A DNA stretch of 64,000 nucleotides from Kitasatospora terrestris (GTDB lineage Bacteria; Actinomycetota; Actinomycetes; Streptomycetales; Streptomycetaceae): the NCBI RefSeq assembly GCF_039542905.1, contig NZ_BAABIS010000001.1:806001-870000 (forward strand). Reading direction: 5' to 3'. Numbering within the stretch: the stretch's first letter is position 1; the number at the start of each line of letters is the position of its first letter. The translations under genes were made by a program, and so were the position numbers. Below the pieces are notes generated by a model. It searched no databases. It saw only the letters and a list, made by a program, of their open reading frames with translations, and was not told the DNA's origin. Positions 42,454 through 48,856 of this stretch are shown piece after piece.

Positions 42454-42475
42454 ACTCAGGTTGAACTTGCCATGT
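42454..42475 (+). repeat. Third copy of the 22-bp repeat (arm C)
   Basis: Matches arm A at 20 of 22 positions, in the same orientation, 883 bp downstream, and is likewise preceded by T to give TACTCAGG. After it, the frame from about 42499 (GVTRRGMGGVSVGARVVASI) may be the start of a lost transposase gene. Confidence 0.65.
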
Positions 42476-42629
42476 TGGTGGTCACAACGAGATAAGGGGC
42501 GGATTGGGTGACCCGCCGAGGCATGGGCGGAGTGTCCGTGGGGGCCAGAGTGGTGGCGTCGATAGCGTGTGATGCGGGGCCCGGGTCGCCCCCTGACAAG
42601 TCGCCGGGGCCTCACCCTGGATGTGTCAA

Positions 42630-42658
42630 AAGGGCTGGCCTCGTGGGGCCCAGCCCTT
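42630..42658. terminator. Terminator after the repeat-protein gene
   Basis: AAGGGCTGG, 11 bases, CCAGCCCTT, 13 bp past the stop of the minus-strand gene at 42671. Confidence 0.6.
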
Positions 42659-42670
42659 CCTGAGTAGCGG

Positions 42671-44143
42671 CTACAGACCCGCCCGGTTCAGCAGCCGCTC
42701 CATCTGCTCGCGCGGTAGGAACGGTGAGGCGCCGGCGGCTTCTGCGACGCGCTCCGAGGGGTCAGCGAGGAGACGGAGCAAGGACCGGAGCGGGAGGTTC
42801 CGGTGGGGCGCGACCGCGCGGCGGACTCGGTCTTCGGGGTCGGCGGCCAGCTTCTCGGCGAGTTCCGAGGGCAGATCCGGATCGCGGGGTGCGAAGGAGC
42901 GGAGCCGGGGCTCAGGGTCGGTGGCGAAGCGGCGCAAGGCTGCCGGCGGGAACGTCAGGACCTCCTTCTTGTCCCACCAGAACGTGAACTTGTCCCGCCG
43001 GCGGTAGCGGCGCTCGATATTCTCGGCGGTCGCGGGATCGACCAGCTGCGGGGCGGTGTAGGCCATGGTGAGGCGGACCATCTCCTCCACGTCGTCGAGC
43101 AGTCGGGCCACCGCGTTGGCGGGAAGAGCCTTGCTGGCGGCCGCGGAGACTCGGAAGCTGACGTAGGGCGAGTCGATGTGCGGCAGCGGATCGGCCGTCA
43201 CCCAGGGCAGCCGCAGGATCCGCAGTTCCGTGGGCGCGAACTCGTTCTGGAACCACTGCAGGACCGCTTCGTCGTCCGCGTCAGGGCCCGGATCAGCCGT
43301 CGAGCGCGACAGCTCGTGGACCGAGGCATGGATCTGCGCCCGCACGTGCTCGGGCGTGTCCGGCCGGGCGAAGACCTTCACACGGACGCTCAAGGCCGGA
43401 TCGACCGCAAGGGCCTCGAGAGCCGACGGCGGCAGGTCAGGATGCCGGGCGAGCTCGGCGCGAACCTCGCTGTCCGGATCCGCGGCGAACCGCTGCAGGG
43501 TGTCCGCGTCGAGAACGGCGTGAATGACCGCACCCGCCCGAGTCACCGGGTCCGCCAACAGCGCCGGCAGCAGGTCCGACGGCGGTGTCGGATGCGGCCG
43601 ATGCGCGTAGTAGGTCGAACAGGCCGCGGCGCGGACCCTGGCCTCGGGATCGGTCAGCAGAACCCGGCGGACCGCCTCCGGCGCTTGCGGCCAGTGCTTC
43701 GCCAGCGCGGCACGGATCGCGGGGTCCGAGTCGGCGGCGAGGCGGGCCCGGAGGTCGGGCGGCGTGTGGTGGCCCTGAGCCAGGTACTCACGGACCCGTG
43801 GATCGGGATCGTCGATGAGCTGTTCCAGCATCCTCCTCGGCGCGCTCGCGGCGTGGATCACCAGCGCGGCCCGCACCGCCCCGTCCCGATGGGCAGCCAG
43901 TCGGATACGGAACCGGTCCGGCAGCCGGTCGTTGAGCGCCAGGCTGTGCAGGAGCCAGTGGTCGTCGATCGCGAGGATCTCGGCGATCATGTCCTCGGTA
44001 AGGTCTGGACGCTTCGCCACCTTCCCCATGCCCCGCCGCCAGGCGAACAGTCGCCGAACCATGGAAGCTGGCAGGGCGGAATTCATCGCCAACCCGTCCA
44101 TCACCTTGTCGAGGTGAACAGGAGACAGAGCGTCAGCATCCAT
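42671..44143 (-). CDS. Leucine-rich-variant/HEAT-like repeat protein carried by the transposon
   Basis: A 490-residue soluble protein built from short helical repeats. Repeated D-x-(D/E)-x-x-(V/I)-R-x-x-(L/A) units are seen: DPDPRVREYLAQ, DSDPAIRAALAKH, DPEARVRAAAC, DPDSEVRAELARH, DPALSVRVKVFAR, DPEPRLRSFAPRD, DPEDRVRRAVAPH and DPSERVAEAAGA. These fit the bacterial leucine-rich-variant family, which forms an extended protein-binding solenoid. An insert at about 290-400 interrupts the repeats. No catalytic motif is seen. It is intact while the surrounding genes are decayed, which suggests that it is maintained or recently acquired cargo. Confidence 0.72.
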   Translation of the reverse strand: MDADALSPVHLDKVMDGLAMNSALPASMVRRLFAWRRGMGKVAKRPDLTEDMIAEILAIDDHWLLHSLALNDRLPDRFRIRLAAHRDGAVRAALVIHAASAPRRMLEQLIDDPDPRVREYLAQGHHTPPDLRARLAADSDPAIRAALAKHWPQAPEAVRRVLLTDPEARVRAAACSTYYAHRPHPTPPSDLLPALLADPVTRAGAVIHAVLDADTLQRFAADPDSEVRAELARHPDLPPSALEALAVDPALSVRVKVFARPDTPEHVRAQIHASVHELSRSTADPGPDADDEAVLQWFQNEFAPTELRILRLPWVTADPLPHIDSPYVSFRVSAAASKALPANAVARLLDDVEEMVRLTMAYTAPQLVDPATAENIERRYRRRDKFTFWWDKKEVLTFPPAALRRFATDPEPRLRSFAPRDPDLPSELAEKLAADPEDRVRRAVAPHRNLPLRSLLRLLADPSERVAEAAGASPFLPREQMERLLNRAGL

Positions 44144-44310
44144 GCGGCCAGCATGCCAGGCGGGCTTCTATGCGACGCCGCCGGGCGGACAACCTCGGCG
44201 GCCGCTTCGAGCGGTGCGCCGGCCACCGCCCCTGTGGTCAGCTAGAAACCCGAGTGGCCCCTGAGTGGCCCTCCAAGCCTTCGCGGAGGCCACCGGGACT
44301 TCGCCGTCCA
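44144..44310. other. Upstream region of the repeat-protein gene
   Basis: 167 bp without a supported gene. GAGTGGCCCCTGAGTGGCCCT holds a short direct repeat GAGTGGCCC (44251 and 44262). No convincing promoter was found. Confidence 0.25.
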
Positions 44311-44394
44311 TCAGTTCGAGGCTGGGAAGAGGGATTCCTGGGTGGCCTGGTAGCGGTAGGACTCGGTGCCGGTCTGGATCAGGGTGCAGCGGAA
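44311..44394 (-). pseudogene. 28-codon C-terminal remnant truncated by an IS256-type end
   Basis: The minus-strand frame runs out of the internal terminal repeat at 44395 and reads LFRCTLIQTGTESYRYQATQ, then ESLFPASN and a stop. It is evidently the tail of a gene cut by insertion of the IS256 unit. The sequence is too short to identify. Confidence 0.45.
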
Positions 44395-44416
44395 GAGGAA
44401 TTGTCAATTTCTGTGG
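44395..44416 (+). repeat. Internal IS256-type terminal repeat
   Basis: GAGGAATTGTCAA at the start and CTGTGG at the end agree with the left outer end at 18 of 22 positions. It marks the original left end of the IS256 unit that carries the transposase, now inside the larger transposon. Confidence 0.65.
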
Positions 44417-44430
44417 ACTGACGGTCCCTG

Positions 44431-44793
44431 TCAGGATTCGCCGACGCTCTGATCCTTGGTTGCGAGTAGCTGGCGGAGCCGGCGGATCTCGGCGATCAGA
44501 CGTGGAATGTTCTGGCGGGCTTCGGCGATGAACTGGGCGTTCTCGTCCCATCGTTCATCTGCGACATCGACGTAGCGGGGTTGCTGGACGAGGGTGGCGG
44601 CGACGTTCTCGTGGTGGTCGAAGTCCGGCCAGCGTTCACCAAGCCCGGTGTCGGGGACGGTGCTGATGGCAACCAGGTTCATGGCGTAGTCGTCGTCGAG
44701 CAGACGGACATGCCAGGGCCCCGGGGTCGCGGCGTTCGCCACCTCCTCGATCTCGGCAAGCTCGTCGTCGGTCATCGGTTCGGGGGTGTCCAT
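44431..44793 (-). CDS. Ead/Ea22-like small protein coupled to the IS256 transposase
   Basis: A 120-residue soluble protein. It starts MTDDELAEIEEVANAATPGPW, as do phage ead/Ea22-like proteins and related actinobacterial ORFs, and ends with ENAQFIAEARQNIPRLIAEIRRLRQLL, a likely coiled coil. ATG 44793 shares a base with the transposase stop (TGATG), so it would be translated by reinitiation after transposase. It lies inside the internal and right terminal repeats, that is, within the IS unit itself. Possible roles are a transposition accessory or inhibitor; this is inference. Confidence 0.6.
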   Translation of the reverse strand: MDTPEPMTDDELAEIEEVANAATPGPWHVRLLDDDYAMNLVAISTVPDTGLGERWPDFDHHENVAATLVQQPRYVDVADERWDENAQFIAEARQNIPRLIAEIRRLRQLLATKDQSVGES

Positions 44794-45360
44794 CAGGCGG
44801 CGAGCTCCTCGCGTTCGACCAGGCGGCCCTTGCTGAAGTGTGCGCCGGCGCGGACGAGCGGGACGAGGTGGGCGCCGTTGACGGCCCGCCAGCGGGCCTG
44901 TGCCGACTCGACGAGCTTAAACACCGTGGCGAGCCCTGCGGTGGGGGATCCGGCGCCCTTGGTGACCTTGGTGCGGAGTCGCACGGTGGCGAAGGGTGGA
45001 CTCGATCGGGTTGGCGGTCCGCAGGTGGATCCAGTGCTCGGCCGGGAAGTCGAAGAACTCCAACAGCACGTCCTGGTCGTCGGTGATCTTCTTGACGGCC
45101 TTGGGGAACTTCGCGCTGTAGAGCTTGACGAAGGTTTTGACGGCCTGCTCGGCGTGGTGGCGGTCCTCGGCGTTATAGATGTCCTGGATCGCCTTCTTGG
45201 CCGCCGGCTGGGCCGACTTCGGCATGGAGTCGAGGACGTTGGCCGTTTTGTGAACCCAGCACCTCTGCTCGCGGGTGTCGGGGAAGACCTCGCGCAGGGC
45301 CTTCCAGAACCCGAGGGCGCCGTCGCCGACCGCGAGCACGGGCGCGCGCACAGTCCGCAC
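44793..45360 (-). pseudogene. Truncated and frameshifted IS256-family transposase
   Basis: Reading from 45360: VLAVGDGALGFWKALREVFP (second catalytic Asp), REQRCWVHKTANVLDSMPKS, FPAEHWIHLRTANPIEST (catalytic Glu). The frame is then lost through one extra C at 44994-44996 and resumes as FATVRLRTKVTKGAGS, VFKLVESAQARWRAVNG, LVEREELAA. This is the C-terminal half of an IS256 transposase. About 220 N-terminal residues, including the first catalytic Asp, are absent, and only some 60 bp separate the remaining part from the right terminal repeat. It is inactive. Confidence 0.83.
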
Positions 45361-45442
45361 TCGATGACCATCACGGGATCATCGGGAAGGTACGCCCTCC
45401 GCGTTCCTCCCGGAACTGATCCACAGAACTTGAGCATTGCTC

Positions 45443-45451
45443 GAGCGCGGA
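45443..45451. repeat. Target-site duplication, right copy
   Basis: GAGCGCGGA, identical to 41425-41433 and directly outside the right terminal repeat (ending 45442). Confidence 0.85.
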
Positions 45452-45478
45452 GGCGACCTTGCTGTGAGCCGCCGTCAC
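45443..45478 (-). pseudogene. 5-prime part of the membrane-protein gene split by the transposon
   Basis: GTG 45478 begins TAAHSKVASAL, and the frame continues at 41424 with YVVAGLISALML once the element and one target copy are removed. No clear ribosome site is seen, so the start might lie further upstream in the same open frame. Confidence 0.6.
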
Positions 45479-45946
45479 CGGAGCGGGCGGCAACGGCGCC
45501 CGCACGGTCACCCTCGCCGCCCTGGACCCGGTCCCGCTCGACGATCTCGACACCGCCCCGGGCGCCACCGTCACCGCACTCCTGCACGACGGGCACGCCC
45601 TCCTGCCGTCCCGCCCCACCGGCCCCGAAACATGGACTGGCCTCGGCCGTCCGCTGCCTGCCCGCCGCCGCGCGGTCCGGTACACCGGTCGTCCGTCTCC
45701 GGATCGGCTCCTCGCCTGTGTCCGGCAGGGAGAACCCGCTCCCCCGCATGCCCCCGCCGTCTGGAAGCAGGCGGAACGCCGGGCCCGTCCGACTCGCCGC
45801 TCCAGCACGGCAAGAGAGGCCCCACCCCGGGACGCGAACCGCGGAGCGGGCCACGAAGGGTGCGCCACCACCGGACGGCACGGGCCTCACGGACCCGATC
45901 CACCCTCGCGAGCACCGGTGTCGGTGGGGTGTGCGAGAGTGCGCGC
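45479..45946. other. Degraded stretch beside the transposon
   Basis: 468 bp without an intact gene. On the plus strand, codons from about 45471 to 45630 have strong third-position GC and read NGARTVTLAALDPVPLDDLD, then TVTALLHDGHALLPSRPTG, after which the bias is lost. It is probably an internal fragment of a gene. Confidence 0.35.
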
Positions 45947-46591
45947 GTGAACGAGGACATGCACGGTGCGGCGCTGATCGACCGCGTGATCGAGCGGGTG
46001 CGGCAGAACGGCTGGCCGACGGCGGACGCACCGGACCTGGACGAGCCCAAGCCCTTGGCTCCCGAGGTGCTGGAGCGTCTGCGGCTCCCCGGCGACCGGC
46101 CGTTGCCGCCGAGCCTGCGACGCTGGCTGGAGTTCGACGGCTCGTGGCTGGCCGACCTGGAGTGGTACGAGGACGAGCGGGAGCCGGTGTTCGACGCCCG
46201 GGCGCTCGGCGAGACCGCCGAGCGGATGTACGGCCCGGGCGGGGTGACGGTCGGGATGTTCGCCGACTTCGAGCGGCTGCTGCCCTCCCCCTGCCTGCCG
46301 CTGGTGGGTGGCAGCGACTCCCGGCGCCTGCTGTACCTGGGCTCACCCGACTCGACGGGCGAGTACCCGGTGCTGGTGACCGACATCGACGACCTGCCGT
46401 ACGTGGCCGTCATGTACCCGGGCCTGGACGTGTACCTCGCCGACCTCGCCGACGTGATCGACCTCGACTTCGACACCTACACCGGGCTGAGCGACCACCC
46501 GGTGTACGGCGACCGGATGCGCGAACACGCGGAGAACACCGAGCTCGGCGCGGACGGCCTGGAGATCCAGGACCTCGACTGGCTCGACTGA
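45947..46591 (+). CDS. SMI1/KNR4 (SUKH)-like protein
   Basis: A 214-residue acidic soluble protein: IDRVIERVRQNGWPTADAPDLDEPKPLAPEVLERLRLPGDRPLPPSLRRWLEFDGSW, then LPLVGGSDSRRLLYLGSPDSTGEYPVLVTDIDDLPYVAVMYPGLDVYLADLADVI. The LPPSLRRWLEFDGSW element and the later strand-turn-strand correspond to the SUKH fold. SUKH proteins often act as immunity proteins, but no toxin is nearby. GTG 45947 was chosen; ATG 45959 is an alternative. Confidence 0.6.
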   Translation: MNEDMHGAALIDRVIERVRQNGWPTADAPDLDEPKPLAPEVLERLRLPGDRPLPPSLRRWLEFDGSWLADLEWYEDEREPVFDARALGETAERMYGPGGVTVGMFADFERLLPSPCLPLVGGSDSRRLLYLGSPDSTGEYPVLVTDIDDLPYVAVMYPGLDVYLADLADVIDLDFDTYTGLSDHPVYGDRMREHAENTELGADGLEIQDLDWLD

Positions 46592-46639
46592 GCGGAAAAC
46601 CCCTTGGCCCGAAGCCCGTTGCTGCTGGTAGAAGGGGGC

Positions 46640-47236
46640 ATGGACGACGAGATCATGACCCCGGTCGAACGGCTGCTCGCGGAACGCGCCTGCGAGCGGC
46701 TCATCGTGGACTTCATCCACCGCCTCGACCTCGGCGACCCCAGCTCGGTGGCCGACCTGTTCACCCCGGACGGCTACTGGCACTGGCCCCACGGTGACCG
46801 GCGCATCGAGGGACGCGAAGCCCTGCGCCGCTACTTCGCCTCCCGCCCGGCCGACCGGCTGTCGCGCCGTCTGATGACCAACATCCTGGTCACGGTCGAA
46901 TCCGGGACCACGGCCCGGGCCGTCTCGTACATGACGACGTACCGCGTCGACGGCTACACGGGCGGAATGATCGAGCCCAGACTCCCCGTCAACGTCGGCC
47001 ACTACGAGGACACCTTCCGCAAGGTCAGCAGCGCCTGGCTCCTCACCGGCCGCACCGTCTTCCTCCCCTTCGGCGCCGACACCGAACGACTCCCCACCGC
47101 CCAGGCCCCCAGGTCGAGCAGGGACGGAGCACCCCGCCGGCCATCTCCTACAGAGTCAGGCGGGGGCGAACCCCGGGGAGTTGATGCCGGTGGCGTCGGC
47201 CACGACGGGAGGACGGTTCTCCCTTCCCGTTCCTGA
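46640..47236 (+). CDS. SnoaL-like (NTF2-fold) protein
   Basis: A polyketide-cyclase/SnoaL_4 type NTF2 fold: LAERACERLIVDFIHRLDLGDPSSVADLFTPDGYWHWPHGDRRIEGREALRRYFASRPADRLSRRLMTNILV, followed by VNVGHYEDTFRKVSSAWLLTGRTVFLPF. The domain ends near residue 150. The remaining tail (about 50 residues, SSRDGAPRRPSPTESGGGE onwards) is low-complexity and overlaps, in another frame, a SUKH-like gene fragment. The native 3-prime end was therefore probably replaced by a deletion join. GAAGGGGG precedes ATG 46640. Confidence 0.68.
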   Translation: MDDEIMTPVERLLAERACERLIVDFIHRLDLGDPSSVADLFTPDGYWHWPHGDRRIEGREALRRYFASRPADRLSRRLMTNILVTVESGTTARAVSYMTTYRVDGYTGGMIEPRLPVNVGHYEDTFRKVSSAWLLTGRTVFLPFGADTERLPTAQAPRSSRDGAPRRPSPTESGGGEPRGVDAGGVGHDGRTVLPSRS

Positions 47237-47408
47237 CGCGCCCTCGTCGCCCTGGCGCGTCGTGGTCCAGGAGTTCGACAGTCCCGCGTGGACGCTCCAT
47301 GAGATGACGTTCAGTGAGTGGTTGTCGGCCTGCCCCAAGGGCGAGGACATGACGGGGTGTTCTCGCAACCCGGCGCTCGACCGCCCGTTCTACGAACCTC
47401 TGCCCTGA
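47150..47408 (+). pseudogene. C-terminal fragment of a SUKH/SMI1-like gene
   Basis: Frame with strong codon bias: ANPGELMPVASATTGGRF, SSPWRVVVQEFDSPAWTLHE, MTFSEWLSACPKGEDMTG, ending YEPLP. This resembles the second half of SMI1-type proteins (PGELLP, then VVV and MTFSEWL). The N-terminal half is absent and the fragment runs into the SnoaL gene. It has no start of its own with a ribosome site. Confidence 0.5.
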
Positions 47409-47494
47409 AGTCGGACGAACTGCAATCAACAGCCTCGGTATCATCCACCGCGCCGGGATGCCTGACCGATCGCCTGGCACCAGGAGGGGGAGAG

Positions 47495-48136
47495 ATGGGA
47501 CGAGGACGGTCCGTCCGATGTGCGGGGGGCTTCGCGCTGGTGTTGGTGGTGGCCGGCTGTACGACGCCGCATCACGACCGGGCCCTGCCCGCTCCGTCTG
47601 CCTCGGTGACGGCCTCGGCGGCTGCTTCCGTCGCCGGCTCGCCGGCGGCGACCGACTGCGCGGACCCGCGCTACGAGTTCACTCCGGCGGTGGAGACGGA
47701 GACGCTGACGCACGTCACCGCGGCGGTCACCGTCACGGCTGCGGGCGGCGGGCCGCTGAACCTTCCCGGTGCGCTGGCCGTACGGCCGATCACTGCGGCC
47801 GCGACGTCGAGCGTGGGCGATTCGGACGCCCGCCGCGTGTACGACGCCTTCGTCCACCAGTCGCCCACCCCCGGCCTGCCGGAGTTCGGAGGGGTACTGG
47901 GCCCGTACCCGGGGAGCTCGGCCGTGAGCACCAGCCGGCCGGGCCGGTTCGTCGGGTACGCGTTCAACTGGGTGATCACGAGTTCTTTCGTCCGCCACTG
48001 CAACGGTGCGGACGCCGTCGGCACCGTGACCACCTTCCGGCCCCGGTCCCCCGTGGCGGGGCTGGTGGACTGCGCCGATCCTCGGGGTGAGGTCCAGCAG
48101 CAGGCCGCACGGCTCATGTGCGGGACCGGCTCCTGA
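47495..48136 (+). CDS. Hypothetical lipoprotein
   Basis: A 213-residue exported protein with signal GFALVLVVAGC (lipobox VAGC), a Ser/Ala/Pro linker and a folded part beginning TDCADPRYEFTPAVETETLTHVTAAVTV and ending FRPRSPVAGLVDCADPRGEVQQQAARLMCGTGS; four Cys may form disulfides. AGGAGGGGGAGAG precedes ATG 47495. Family not recognised. Confidence 0.65.
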   Translation: MGRGRSVRCAGGFALVLVVAGCTTPHHDRALPAPSASVTASAAASVAGSPAATDCADPRYEFTPAVETETLTHVTAAVTVTAAGGGPLNLPGALAVRPITAAATSSVGDSDARRVYDAFVHQSPTPGLPEFGGVLGPYPGSSAVSTSRPGRFVGYAFNWVITSSFVRHCNGADAVGTVTTFRPRSPVAGLVDCADPRGEVQQQAARLMCGTGS

Positions 48137-48521
48137 CGGTTCGTCCGGGCGGGGTCGGGACAGCGCGGCAGTACTTGCGGCTCCTGTCGGCGAAGGAGTA
48201 GAGCTCGCACGGCCCCGTCCTGCCCTGCTCGGGGGCCGTGCGACCAGTGCGTTTCCCGGCGGTTCCGCTTCCCCGGTCCGCGCCGGGCGGCGGGCGGCGG
48301 CCCCGCCGACGGAGGCTCCACGGCGGTGCGTCGCTTCGGATACTGAGACGGGGCGACGCGGGTGCGGCCGACTGTGGGATGGTCGGTGCGGGACGGCCTC
48401 TCCCCGGGGCCAGGTCATGGTTGGGGAGAGGCCGACCGGGGGTCCGCTTCCCCTCTTCTCCCCCGGCATCCAAAGTCCGCGGCCGTGTCCGCCCCGGCCC
48501 GGGACCGGATCACAACCGCCC
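48137..48521. other. 385-bp stretch without a supported gene
   Basis: Between the lipoprotein gene and a short remnant. Frames are open on both strands only because of high GC; none has a ribosome site and a recognisable product. No long repeat was found. Confidence 0.3.
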
Positions 48522-48677
48522 TGCGCGCGCCTCGACGCCGGGGCCACCGACCACCTCGTCGCGCTCCTCGGTCCCGTCCCCCGGCTCCGGGACCTCGCGG
48601 AGACGGACGGACTGCGCGCCGCCCTCACGCAGCTGCGCAACCCGGACGACTGCGCCTGGATCGCCGACCTGTCCTGA
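48522..48677 (+). pseudogene. C-terminal gene remnant
   Basis: A 51-codon frame with coding bias: RLDAGATDHLVALLGPVPRL, RDLAETDGLRAALTQLRNPD, DCAWIADLS and a stop. It is a helical acidic segment typical of a C-terminus, with no start signal. Family not recognised. Confidence 0.35.
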
Positions 48678-48856
48678 TTCCGCTCCCCGCCCCCTCCCTC
48701 CAGCGGTGGTTCAGCCGTTCGGTGGCCACCCGTTCGGCCATCGGAGGGGTCCGGGCGGGCCGTCCGACGGCATGTCAGCGCGTCGTGGGTTCGCGGACGA
48801 CCGGTCGTCAGGAGACTCTCGGGCGTCTCGTCGTTCCCACTCCCGAGAGGACCCAG

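Larger units (their letters stand above)
41434..45442. mobile_element. 4,009-bp transposon with IS256-type ends
   Basis: Both ends begin GAGCAAT and continue to TGTGG; over 22 positions the inverted ends agree at 17. A perfect 9-bp target duplication, GAGCGCGGA, brackets the unit; 8-9 bp duplications are usual for IS256. Removing the element and one copy restores an open reading frame across the join. Cargo, left to right: a terminator hairpin, two 22-bp arms, a frameshifted lipoprotein gene, a third 22-bp arm, a repeat-protein gene, a 28-codon gene remnant, an internal IS256-type end, a small coupled ORF and a truncated, frameshifted IS256 transposase. It can now move only with transposase supplied from elsewhere. 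Confidence 0.8.

Noticed and set aside
44386..44394. Possible target duplication of the internal IS256 end (TGCAGCGGA)
   Set aside because: Only the last five bases match the right flank GAGCGCGGA, which duplicates the outer left flank perfectly instead.
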